Below, piece after piece: positions 46,398-59,539 of a stretch of 64,000 nt of DNA; position 1 is the first letter of the stretch, and every line of letters begins with the position of its first letter. Below the pieces are notes generated by a model. The model did no database searches, was not told the origin of the DNA, and worked only from the letters and a program-made list of their open reading frames with translations. The position numbers and the translations under genes were made by a program. The stretch is from positions 2,232,001-2,296,000 of the forward strand of contig JAJNNQ010000139.1 of the NCBI GenBank assembly GCA_027886175.1, given 5' to 3'. The stretch comes from Phylloscopus collybita (Eukaryota; Chordata; Aves; Passeriformes; Phylloscopidae).

Positions 46398-49300
46398 ACA
46401 TTAGACACTAACGGTGGCCCATTTCCATGGGAAACCAAAGTCTCCACTCCAGGTTCCTGATGTCAGTTTGTAGGAGGCCTTTGGCACTACAAGGGCAGAC
46501 AAAGTTTTGTCTGGTGGTTGATTGCATCGAGGAGATATCCTCATTTGTATGGAATTTCAGCAGGCAGAAGCCCAGTGGCAGGCAGACAGCATTAGACACG
46601 AACAGTGGACCTTTTCAATGGGAAACCAAAGTCTCCACCTCACGTTCCTGATGTCAGTTTGTAGGAGGCCTTTGGAACTACAAGGGCAGACAAAATTCCA
46701 TCTGGTGGTAAATTGCACCTGGGAGATATCCTCATTTGTATAGAATTATAGAGGAATTTAATTGCGCAGAATCCCAGCGACAGGTAGACAGAATTAGACA
46801 TGAATAGTGGCCCTTTTCTAGGGGAAAACAAAGCCTCCAGGCCAGGTTCCTGATGTCAGTTTTTAGGAGGCCTTTGGCACTACAAGAACAGACAAACTTC
46901 CAACTAGTGGCATATTGCAGCTTGGAGATATACTCATTTGTATGGAATTTTAGTGGAATTAAAGCAGGCAGAAGCGCAGTGTCAAGAAAACAGCATTGAA
47001 AACCAACGGTGGCCCATTTCCTTGGGAAACCAAAGTCTCCACCCCACGTTCCTGATGTCCGTTTCTAGGAGGCTTTTGGCACTACAAGAGCAGACAAACT
47101 TCCAACTGGTGGCATATTGCATCGGGGAGATATCCTCATTTGTATGTAATTTTAGTGGAATTTTAGTAGGCATAAGCCCAGTGTATGGCAGACAGCATTA
47201 GACACGAACGGTGACCCATTTCTAAGGGAAACCAAAGTCTCCACCCCACGTTCCTGATGTCCGTTTCTAGGAGGGCTTTGGCACTACAAGGGCAGACAAA
47301 CTTCCACCTGGTGGTAGATTTCACCTGGGAGATATCCTCATTTCTATGGAACTTCAGCAGTCATAGCCACAGTGCCAGGCAGACAGCATTAGACGCGAAC
47401 GGTGGCCCATTTCTTTGGGAAACCAAAGTCTCCACCGCACGTTCCTGATGTCAGTTTTTAGGAGGCCTTTGGCACTACAAGGGCAGACAAACTTCCAACG
47501 GGTGGTAGATTGCACCTGGGAGACATCCTCATTTGTGAGGGATTTCAGCAGGCATAACCCCAGTGCCAGGCAGACAGCATTAGACACGAACGGTGGCCCT
47601 TTTCCGTGGGAAACCAAAATCTCCACGCCACGTTGCTGATGTCACTTTGTAGGAGGCATTTTCCAATATAAGGGCAGAGAAACTTCCATCTGGTTGTCGA
47701 TTGCACCTGGGAGATATCCTCATTTCTATTGAATTTTAGTGGAATTTTAGTAGGAAGAAGCCCAGTGGCAGGCAGACAGTATTAGACACGAACGGTGGCT
47801 CATTTCTATGGGAAACCAAAGTCTCCACACCACGTACCCGCTGTCCATTTCTAGGAGACCTTTGGCACTACAAGGGCAGACAAACTTCCACCTTGTGGTA
47901 GATTGCACCTTGGAGATATCCTCATTTGTATGCAACTTCAGCAGTCATAACCACAGTGCCAGGCAGACAGCATTAGACGGGAACGGCGGTCCTTTTCCAT
48001 GGGAAACCAAAATCTCCACACCACGTACCGGATGTCAGGTTTTAGGAGGCATTTGGCAGTACAAGGGCAGACAAACTTCCGTCTGGTGGTTGATTGCATC
48101 GGGGAGATATCCTCATTTGTATGGAATTTCAGCACGTAGAAACCCAGTGGCAGGCAGACAGCATAAGACACGAACGGTGGCCCATTTCTAAGGGAAACCA
48201 AAGTCTCCACCCCACGTTCCTGTTGTCCGTTTCTAGGAGGCCTTTGGCACTACAAGGGCAGACAAACTTCCACCTGGTGGTAGATTGCACCTGGGAGATA
48301 TCCTCATTTGTATGGAACCTCTGCAGTCCTAACTACAGTGCCAGGCAGACAGCATTAGTCACGAACGGTGGTCCTTTTCCATGGGAAACCAAAGTCTCCA
48401 CACAACGTTCCCGATGTCAGGTTTTAGGAGACCTTTGGCAGTACAAGGGCAGACAATCTTCCGTCTGGTGGTTGATTGCATCGGGGAGATATCTTCATTT
48501 GTATGGAATTTCAGCAGGTAGAAGCCCAGTGGCAGGCAGACAGCATTAGACATGAACGGTGGCCCTTTTCCTATGGGCAACCAAAGTCTCCATGCCACGT
48601 TCCTGAAGTCAGGTTTTAGGAGACCTTTGGCAGTACAAGGGCAGACAAACTTCCATCTGGTGGGAAATTCTATTTGGGAGATAACCTCATTTGTAGGGAA
48701 TATTAGTAGGCATATGCCCACTGGCACTCAGACAGCATTAGACACGAACAGTGGCCCTTTTCCATGGAAAAAGAAATTATCCATCCTATGTTCCTGATGT
48801 CAGTTTGAAGGAGGCCTTTGGTACTACAAGGGCAGACAAACTTCCAACTGGCGGTAGATTGCACCTCGGAGATGTCCTCATTTGTATGAAACTTTAGTGG
48901 TATTTTAGTACTCAGCAGCCCAGACAGACAGCATTAAACATGAACGGTGGGCCTTTTCCATAGGAAACCAAAGTCTCCACGCCAGGTTCCGAATGTCAGT
49001 ATAAAGGAGGCCTTTGGCACTGCAAGAGCAGACAAACTTCCATCTGGTGGCATATTGCGTCTGGGAGATATCCTCATTTGTATGTAATTTCAGTAGTCAT
49101 AAGCCCAGTGGCAAGGGGGCAGTATTAAACACCAATGGTGTCCTGTTTCCATGGGAAACCAAAGCGTCCTCTCCAGATTCCTGATGTCAGTTTGTAGGAG
49201 GCCATTGGCATTAAAAGGGTAGACAAACTTTCAACTGGTAGTAGACTCCATCTGGGAGATATCCTCATTTGTATGGAATTTTACTAGGCATAAGCCCAGT

Positions 49301-50095
49301 GGCAGGCACATAGGATTAGACACAAACGGTGGCCCATTTCCATGGGAAACCAAAGTCTCCACCCCACGTTCCTGATGTCAGTTTTTAGGAGGCCTTTGGC
49401 ACTACAAGGGCAGGCAAACTTCCACCTGGTGGTAGATTTCACCTGGGAGATATCCTCATTTGTATGGAACTTCAGCAGTCATAACCCCAGTGCCAGGCAG
49501 ACAGCATTAGACGCGAACGGTGGTCCTTTTCCATGGGAAACCAAAGTCTCCACCCTAGGTTCCTGATGTCAGTTTGTAGGAGGCCTTTGGAACCACAAGG
49601 GCAAAGAAACTTCCATCTGGTGTTAGATTCCACCTGGGAGATATTCTCATTTGTATGGAATTTTAGTGGAATTTTAGTAGGCAGAATCCCAGCGGCAGGA
49701 AGACAGCATTAGACACGAACGGTGACCCATTTCCTTGGGAAACCAAAGTCTCCACCCCACGATCCTAATGTCATTTTCTAGGAGGCCTCTGGCACTACAA
49801 GAGGAGACAAACTTCCAACTGGTGGCATATTGCATCTGGGGAATATCCTCATTTGTATGTAATTTTAGTAGCCATAAGCCCACTGGCAGTCAGACAGCAT
49901 TAGACACGAACGGTGTCCCTTTTCCATGGGAAACCAAAGTCTCTGCCCCAGATTCCTGATGTCAATTTGTATGAAGCCTCTTGCTCTACAGGGGCCGACA
50001 AACTTCCATCTGGTTGTAGATTGCACCTGGGAGACATCCTCATTTGTATGGAATTTTAGTGGAATTTTAATAGGCGGAAGCCTAGTGGCAGGCAC
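46398..50095 (-). repeat. Satellite HOR copy R3 (3698 bp)
   Basis: Full 19-monomer copy, same length to the base as R2. Only scattered substitutions. Confidence 0.85.
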
Positions 50096-52248
50096 ACATT
50101 AGACACTAACGGTGGCCCATTTCCATGGGAAACCAAAGTCTCCACTCCAGGTTCCTGATGTCAGTTTGTAGGAGGCCTTTGGCACTACAAGGGCAGACAA
50201 AGTTTTGTCTGGTGGTTGATTGCATCGAGGAGATATCCTCATTTGTATGGAATTTCAGCAGGCAGAAGCCCAGTGGCAGGCAGACAGCATTAGACACGAA
50301 CAGTGGACCTTTTCAATGGGAAACCAAAGTCTCCACCTCACGTTCCTGATGTCAGTTTGTAGGAGGCCTTTGGAACTACAAGGGCAGACAAAATTCCATC
50401 TGGTGGTAAATTGCACCTGGGAGATATCCTCATTTGTATAGAATTATAGAGGAATTTAATTGCGCAGAATCCCAGCGACAGGTAGACAGAATTAGACATG
50501 AATAGTGGCCCTTTTCTAGGGGAAAACAAAGCCTCCAGGCCAGGTTCCTGATGTCAGTTTTTAGGAGGCCTTTGGCACTACAAGAACAGACAAACTTCCA
50601 ACTAGTGGCATATTGCAGCTTGGAGATATACTCATTTGTATGGAATTTTAGTGGAATTAAAGCCGGCAGAAGCGCAGTGTCAAGAAAACAGCATTGAAAA
50701 CCAACGGTGGCCCATTTCCTTGGGAAACCAAAGTCTCCACCCCACGTTCCTGATGTCCGTTTCTAGGAGGCTTTTGGCACTACAAGAGCAGACAAACTTC
50801 CAACTGGTGGCATATTGCATCGGGGAGATATCCTCATTTGTATGTAATTTTAGTGGAATTTTAGTAGGCATAAGCCCAGTGTATGGCAGACAGCATTAGA
50901 CACGAACGGTGACCCATTTCTAAGGGAAACCAAAGTCTCCACCCCACGTTCCTGATGTCCGTTTCTAGGAGGGCTTTGGCACTACAAGGGCAGACAAACT
51001 TCCACCTGGTGGTAGATTTCACCTGGGAGATATCCTCATTTCTATGGAACTTCAGCAGTCATAGCCACAGTGCCAGGCAGACAGCATTAGACGCGAACGG
51101 TGGCCCATTTCTTTGGGAAACCAAAGTCTCCACCGCACGTTCCTGATGTCAGTTTTTAGGAGGCCTTTGGCACTACAAGGGCAGACAAACTTCCAACGGG
51201 TGGTAGATTGCACCTGGGAGACATCCTCATTTGTGAGGGATTTCAGCAGGCATAACCCCAGTGCCAGGCAGACAGCATTAGACACGAACGGTGGCCCTTT
51301 TCCTTGGGAAACCAAAATCTCCACGCCACGTTGCTGATGTCACTTTGTAGGAGGCATTTTCCAATATAAGGGCAGAGAAACTTCCATCTGGTTGTCGATT
51401 GCACCTGGGAGATATCCTCATTTCTATTGAATTTTAGTGGAATTTTAGTAGGAAGAAGCCCAGTGGCAGGCAGACAGTATTAGACACGAACGGTGGCTCA
51501 TTTCTATGGGAAACCAAAGTCTCCACACCACGTACCCGCTGTCCATTTCTAGGAGACCTTTGGCACTACAAGGGCAGACAAACTTCCACCTTGTGGTAGA
51601 TTGCACCTTGGAGATATCCTCATCTGTATGCAACTTCAGCAGTCATAACCACAGTGCCAGGCAGACAGCATTAGACGGGAACGGCGGTCCTTTTCCATGG
51701 GAAACCAAAGTCTCCACACCACGTACCGGATGTCAGGTTTTAGGAGGCATTTGGCAGTACAAGGGCAGACAAACTTCCGTCTGGTGGTTGATTGCATCGG
51801 GGAGATATCCTCATTTGTATGGAATTTCAGCACGTAGAAACCCAGTGGCAGGCAGACAGCATAAGACACGAACGGTGGCCCATTTCTAAGGGAAACCAAA
51901 GTCTCCACCCCACGTTCCTGTTGTCCGTTTCTAGGAGGCCTTTGGCACTACAAGGGCAGACAAACTTCCACCTGGTGGTAGATTGCACCTGGGAGATATC
52001 CTCATTTGTATGGAACCTCTGCAGTCCTAACTACAGTGCCAGGCAGACAGCATTAGACACGAACGGTGTCCCTTTTCCATGGGAAACCAAAGTCTCTGCC
52101 CCAGATTCCTGATGTCAATTTTTATGAAGCCTTTTGCTCTACAGGGGCCGACAAACTTCCATCTGGTTGTAGATTGCACCTGGGAGACATCCTCATTTGT
52201 ATGGAATTTTAGTGGAATTTTAATAGGCGGAAGCCTAGTGGCAGGCAC
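50096..52248 (-). repeat. Satellite HOR copy R4, deleted (2153 bp)
   Basis: Lacks 1545 bp (about eight monomers) relative to R3. The deletion joins two monomers in register near 52030-52060, where the sequence passes from the type with CTCTGCAGTCCTAACTACAG to the type with ACGAACGGTGTCCC. Confidence 0.85.
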
Positions 52249-55200
52249 ACATTAGACACTAACGGTGGCCCATTTCCATGGGAAACCAAAGTCTCCACTC
52301 CAGGTTCCTGATGTCAGTTTGTAGGAGGCCTTTGGCACTACAAGGGCAGACAAAGTTTTGTCTGGTGGTTGATTGCATCGAGGAGATATCCTCATTTGTA
52401 TGGAATTTCAGCAGGCAGAAGCCCAGTGGCAGGCAGACAGCATTAGACACGAACAGTGGACCTTTTCAATGGGAAACCAAAGTCTCCACCTCACGTTCCT
52501 GATGTCAGTTTGTAGGAGGCCTTTGGAACTACAAGGGCAGACAAAATTCCATCTGGTGGTAAATTGCACCTGGGAGATATCCTCATTTGTATAGAATTAT
52601 AGAGGCATTTAATTGCGCAGAATCCCAGCGACAGGTAGACAGAATTAGACATGAATAGTGGCCCTTTTCTAGGGGAAAACAAAGCCTCCAGGCCAGGTTC
52701 CTGATGTCAGTTTTTAGGAGGCCTTTGGCACTACAAGAACAGACAAACTTCCAACTAGTGGCATATTGCAGCTTGGAGATATACTCATTTGTATGGAATT
52801 TTAGTGGAATTAAAGCAGGCAGAAGCGCAGTGTCAAGAAAACAGCATTGAAAACCAACGGTGGCCCATTTCCTTGGGAAACCAAAGTCTCCACCCCACGT
52901 TCCTGATGTCCGTTTCTAGGAGGCTTTTGGCACTACAAGAGCAGACAAACTTCCAACTGGTGGCATATTGCATCGGGGAGATATCCTCATTTGTATGTAA
53001 TTTTAGTGGAATTTTAGTAGGCATAAGCCCAGTGTATGGCAGACAGCATTAGACACGAACGGTGACCCATTTCTAAGGGAAACCAAAGTCTCCACCCCAC
53101 GTTCCTGATGTCCGTTTCTAGGAGGGCTTTGGCACTACAAGGGCAGACAAACTTCCACCTGGTGGTAGATTTCACCTGGGAGATATCCTCATTTCTATGG
53201 AACTTCAGCAGTCATAGCCACAGTGCCAGGCAGACAGCATTAGACGCGAACGGTGGCCCATTTCTTTGGGAAACCAAAGTCTCCACCGCACGTTCCTGAT
53301 GTCAGTTTTTAGGAGGCCTTTGGCACTACAAGGGCAGACAAACTTCCAACGGGTGGTAGATTGCACCTGGGAGACATCCTCATTTGTGAGGGATTTCAGC
53401 AGGCATAACCCCAGTGCCAGGCAGACAGCATTAGACACGAACGGTGGCCCTTTTCCGTGGGAAACCAAAATCTCCACGCCACGTTGCTGATGTCACTTTG
53501 TAGGAGGCATTTTCCAATATAAGGGCAGAGAAACTTCCATCTGGTTGTCGATTGCACCTGGGAGATATCCTCATTTCTATTGAATTTTAGTGGAATTTTA
53601 GTAGGAAGAAGCCCAGTGGCAGGCAGACAGTATTAGACACGAACGGTGGCTCATTTCTATGGGAAACCAAAGTCTCCACACCACGTACCCGCTGTCCATT
53701 TCTAGGAGACCTTTGGCACTACAAGGGCAGACAAACTTCCACCTTGTGGTAGATTGCACCTTGGAGATATCCTCATCTGTATGCAACTTCAGCAGTCATA
53801 ACCACAGTGCCAGGCAGACAGCATTAGACGGGAACGGCGGTCCTTTTCCATGGGAAACCAAAGTCTCCACACCACGTACCGGATGTCAGGTTTTAGGAGG
53901 CATTTGGCAGTACAAGGGCAGACAAACTTCCGTCTGGTGGTTGATTGCATCGGGGAGATATCCTCATTTGTATGGAATTTCAGCACGTAGAAACCCAGTG
54001 GCAGGCAGACAGCATAAGACACGAACGGTGGCCCATTTCTAAGGGAAACCAAAGTCTCCACCCCACGTTCCTGTTGTCCGTTTCTAGGAGGCCTTTGGCA
54101 CTACAAGGGCAGACAAACTTCCACCTGGTGGTAGATTGCACCTGGGAGATATCCTCATTTGTATGGAACCTCTGCAGTCCTAACTACAGTGCCAGGCAGA
54201 CAGCATTAGTCACGAACGGTGGTCCTTTTCCATGGGAAACCAAAGTCTCCACACAACGTTCCCGATGTCAGGTTTTAGGAGACCTTTGGCAGTACAAGGG
54301 CAGACAATCTTCCGTCTGGTGGTTGATTGCATCGGGGAGATATCCTCATTTGTATGGAATTTCAGCAGGTAGAAGCCCAGTGGCAGGCAGACAGCATTAG
54401 ACATGAAGGGTGGCCCTTTTCCTATGGGCAACCAAAGTCTCCATGCCACGTTCCTGAAGTCAGGTTTTAGGAGACCTTTGGCAGTACAAGGGCAGACAAA
54501 CTTCCATCTGGTGGGAAATTCTATTTGGGAGATAACCTCATTTGTAGGGAATATTAGTAGGCATATGCCCACTGGCACTCAGACAGCATTAGACACGAAC
54601 AGTGGCCCTTTTCCATGGAAAAAGAAATTATCCATCCTATGTTCCTGATGTCAGTTTGAAGGAGGCCTTTGGTACTACAAGGGCAGACAAACTTCCAACT
54701 GGCGGTAGATTGCACCTCGGAGATGTCCTCATTTGTATGGAATTTTAGTGGTATTTTAGTACTCAGCAGCCCAGACAGACAGCATTAAACATGAACGGTG
54801 GGCCTTTTCCATAGGAAACCAAAGTCTCCAGGTGAGGTTCCGAATGTCAGTTTGAAGGAGGCCTTTGTCACTGCAAGAGCAGACAAACTTCCATCTGGTG
54901 GCATATTGCGTCTGGGAGATATCCTCATTTGTATGTAATTTCAGTAGTCATAAGCCCAGTGGCAAGGGGGCAGTATTAAACACCAAGGGTGTCCTGTTTC
55001 CATGGGAAACCAAAGCGTCCTCTCCAGATTCCTGATGTCAGTTTGTAGGAGGCCATTGGCATTAAAAGGGTAGACAAACTTTCAACTGGTAGTAGACTCC
55101 ATCTGGGAGATATCCTCATTTGTATGGAATTTTACTAGGCATAAGCCCAGTGGCAGGCACATAGCATTAGACACAAACGGTGGCCCATTTCCATGGGAAA

Positions 55201-55946
55201 CCAAAGTCTCCACCCCACGTTCCTGATGTCAGTTTTTAGGAGGCCTTTGGCACTACAAGGGCAGGCGAACTTCCACCTGGTGGTAGATTTCACCTGGGAG
55301 ATATCCTCATTTGTATGGAACTTCAGCAGTCATAACCCCAGTGCCAGGCAGACAGCATTAGACGCGAACGGTGGTCCTTTTCCATGGGAAACCAAAGTCT
55401 CCACCCTAGGTTCCTGACGTCAGTTTGTAGGAGGCCTTTGGAACCACAAGGGCAAAGAAACTTCCATCTGGTGTTAGATTTCACCTGGGAGATATTCTCA
55501 TTTGTATGGAATTTTAGTAGAATTTTAGTAGGCAGAAGCCCAGCGGCAGGAAGACAGCATTAGACACGAACGGTGACCCATTTCCTTGGGAAACCAAAGT
55601 CTCCACCCCACGATCCTAATGTCATTTTCTAGGAGGCCTCTGGCACTACAAGAGGAGACAAACTTCCAACTGGTGGCATATTCCATCTGGGAGATATCCT
55701 CATTTGTATGTAATTTTAGTAGCCATAAGCCCACTGGCAGTCAGACAGCATTAGACACGAACGGTGTCCCTTTTCCATGGGAAACCAAAGTCTCTGCCCC
55801 AGATTCCTGATGTCAATTTGTATGAAGCCTTTTGCTCTACAGGGGCCGACAAACTTCCATCTGGTTGTAGATTGCACCTGGGAGACATCCTCATTTGTAT
55901 GGAATTTTAGTGGAATTTTAATAGGCGGAAGCCTAGTGGCAGGCAC
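52249..55946 (-). repeat. Satellite HOR copy R5 (3698 bp)
   Basis: Full 19-monomer copy after the deleted one. It shares with R4 the variant CATCTGTATGCAAC (53770-53785 and 51620-51635), so R4 and R5 derive from one duplication. Confidence 0.82.
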
Positions 55947-58900
55947 ACATTAGACACTAACGGTGGCCCATTTCCATGGGAAACCAAAGTCTCCACTCCA
56001 GGTTCCTGATGTCAGTTTGTAGGAGGCCTTTGGCACTACAAGGGCAGACAAAGTTTTGTCTGGTGGTTGATTGCATCGAGGAGATATCCTCATTTGTATG
56101 GAATTTCAGCAGGCAGAAGCCCAGTGGCAGGCAGACAGCATTAGACACGAACAGTGGACCTTTTCAATGGGAAACCAAAGTCTCCACCTCACGTTCCTGA
56201 TGTCAGTTTGTAGGAGGCCTTTGGAACTACAAGGGCAGACAAAATTCCATCTGGTGGTAAATTGCACCTGGGAGATATCCACATTTGTATAGAATTATAG
56301 AGGCATTTAATTGCGCAGAATCCCAGTGACAGGTAGACAGAATTAGACATGAATAGTGGCCCTTTTCTAGGGGAAAACAAAGCCTCCAGGCCAGGTTCCT
56401 GATGTCAGTTTTTAGGAGGCCTTTGACACTACAAGAACAGACAAACTTCCAACTAGTGGCATATTGCAGCTTGGAGATATACTCATTTGTATGGAATTTT
56501 AGTGGAATTAAAGCAGGCAGAAGCGCAGTGTCAAGAAAACAGCATTGAAAACCAACGGTGGCCCATTTCTATGGGAAACCAAAGTCTCCACCCCACGTTC
56601 CTGATGTCCGTTTCTAGGAGGCTTTTGGCACTACAAGAGCAGACAAACTTCCAACTGGTGGCATATTGCATCGGGGAGATATCCTCATTTGTATGTAATT
56701 TTAGTGGAATTTTAGTAGGCATAAGCCCAGTGTATGGCAGACAGCATTAGACACGAACGGTGACCCATTTCTAAGGGAAACCAAAGTCTCCACCCCACGT
56801 TCCTGATGTCCGTTTCTAGGAGGGCTTTGGCACTACAAGGGCAGACAAACTTCCACCTGGTGGTAGATTGCACCTGGGAGATATCCTCATTTCTATGGAA
56901 CTTCAGCAGTCATAGCCACAGTGCCAGGCAGACAGCATTAGACGCGAACGGTGGCCCATTTCTTTGGGAAACCAAAGTCTCCACCGCACGTTCCTGATGT
57001 CAGTTTTTAGGAGGCCTTTGGCACTACAAGGGCAGACAAACTTCCAACGGGTGGTAGATTGCACCTGGGAGACATCCTCATTTGTGAGGGATTTCAGCAG
57101 GCATAACCCCAGTGCCAGGCAGACAGCATTAGACACGAACGGTGGCCCTTTTCCGTGGGAAACCAAAATCTCCACGCCACGTTGCTGATGTCACTTTGTA
57201 GGAGGCATTTTCCAATATAAGGGCAGAGAAACTTCCATCTGGTTGTCGATTGCACCTGGGAGATATCCTCATTTCTATTGAATTTTAGTGGAATTTTAGT
57301 AGGAAGAAGCCCAGTGGCAGGCAGACAGTATTAGACACGAACGGTGGCTCATTTCTATGGGAAACCAAAGTCTCCACACCACGTACCCGCTGTCCATTTC
57401 TAGGAGACCTTTGGCACTACAAGGGCAGACAAACTTCCACCTTGTGGTAGATTGCACCTTGGAGATATCCTCATCTGTATGCAACTTCAGCAGTCATAAC
57501 CACAGTGCCAGGCAGACAGCATTAGACGGGAACGGCGGTCCTTTTCCATGGGAAACCAAAGTCTCCACACCACGTACCGGATGTCAGGTTTTAGGAGGCA
57601 TTTGGCAGTACAAGGGCAGACAAACTTCCGTCTGGTGGTTGATTGCATCGGGGAGATATCCTCATTTGTATGGAATTTCAGCACGTAGAAACCCAGTGGC
57701 AGGCAGACAGCATAAGACACGAACGGTGGCCCATTTCTAAGGGAAACCAAAGTCTCCACCCCACGTTCCTGTTGTCCGTTTCTAGGAGGCCTTTGGCACT
57801 ACAAGGGCAGACAAACTTCCACCTGGTGGTAGATTGCACCTGGGAGATATCCTCATTTGTATGGAACCTCTGCAGTCCTAACTACAGTGCCAGGCAGACA
57901 GCATTAGTCACGAACGGTGGTCCTTTTCCATGGGAAACCAAAGTCTCCACACAACGTTCCCGATGTCAGGTTTTAGGAGACCTTTGGCAGTACAAGGGCA
58001 GACAATCTTCCGTCTGGTGGTTGATTGCATCGGGGAGATATCTTCATTTGTATGGAATTTCAGCAGGTAGAAGCCCAGTGGCAGGCAGACAGCATTAGAC
58101 ATGAACGGTGGCCCTTTTCCTATGGGCAACCAAAGTCTCCATGCCACGTTCCTGAAGTCAGGTTTTAGGAGACCTTTGGCAGTACAAGGGCAGACAAACT
58201 TCCATCTGGTGGGAAATTCTATTTGGGAGATAACCTCATTTGTAGGGAATATTAGTAGGCATATGCCCACTGGCACTCAGACAGCATTAGACACGAACAG
58301 TGGCCCTTTTCCATGGAAAAAGAAATTATCCATCCTATGTTCCTGATGTCAGTTTGAAGGAGGCCTTTGGTACTACAAGGGCAGACAAACTTCCAACTGG
58401 CGGTAGATTGCACCTCGGAGATGTCCTCATTTGTATGGAATTTTAGTGGTATTTTAGTACTCAGCAGCCACGACAGACAGCATTAAACATGAACGGTGGG
58501 CCTTTTCCATAGGAAACCAAAGTCTCCAGGTGAGGTTCCAAATGTCAGTTTGAAGGAGGCCTTTGTCACTGCAAGAGCAGACAAACTTCCATCTGGTGGC
58601 ATATTGCGTCTGGGAGATATCCTCATTTGTATGTAATTTCAGTAGTCATAAGCCCAGTGGCAAGGGGGCAGTATTAAACACCAAGGGTGTCCTGTTTCCA
58701 TGGGAAACCAAAGCGTCCTCTCCAGATTCCTGATGTCAGTTTGTAGGAGGCCATTGGCATTAAAAGGGTAGACAAACTTTCAACTGGTAGTAGACTCCAT
58801 CTGGGAGATATCCTCATTTGTATGGAATTTTACTAGGCATAAGCCCAGTGGCAGGCACATAGCATTAGACACAAACGGTGGCCCATTTCCATGGGAAACC

Positions 58901-59210
58901 AAAGTCTCCACCCCACGTTCCTGATGTCAGTTTTTAGGAGGCCTTTGGCACTACAAGGGCAGGCAAACTTCCACCTGGTGGTAGATTTCACCTGGGAGAT
59001 ATCCTCATTTGTATGGAACTTCAGCAGTCATAACCCCAGTGCCAGGCAGACAGCATTAGACGCGAACGGTGGTCCTTTTCCATGGGAAACCAAAGTCTCC
59101 ACCCTAGGTTCCTGATGTCAGTTTGTAGGAGGCCTTTGGAACCACAAGGGCAAAGAAACTTCCATCTGGTGTTAGATTTCACCTGGGAGATATCCTCATT
59201 TGTATGGAAC
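55947..59210 (-). repeat. Satellite HOR copy R6, truncated at the outer side
   Basis: HOR sequence continues to about 59200, then a monomer junction (two similar monomers at 59082-59306) leads into the older outer block. About 0.4 kb short of a full copy. Confidence 0.75.
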
Positions 59211-59539
59211 TTCAGCAGTCATAACCCCAGTGCCAAGCAGACAGCATTAGACGCGAACGGTGGCCCATTTCCATGGGAAACCAAAGTCTCCACTCCAGGT
59301 TCCTGATGTCAGTTTGTAGGAGGCCTTTGGCACTACAGGGGCAGACAAAATTCCATCTGGTGGTAAATTTCACCTGGGAGATATCCTCCTTTGTATAGAA
59401 TTATAAAGGTATTTAATTGCGCAGAATCCCAGCGACAGGTAGACAGAATTAGACATGAATAGTGGCCCTTCTCCAGGGGAAAACAAAGTCTCCAGGCCAG
59501 GTTCCTGATGTCAGTTTTTAGGAGGCCTTTGGCACTACA

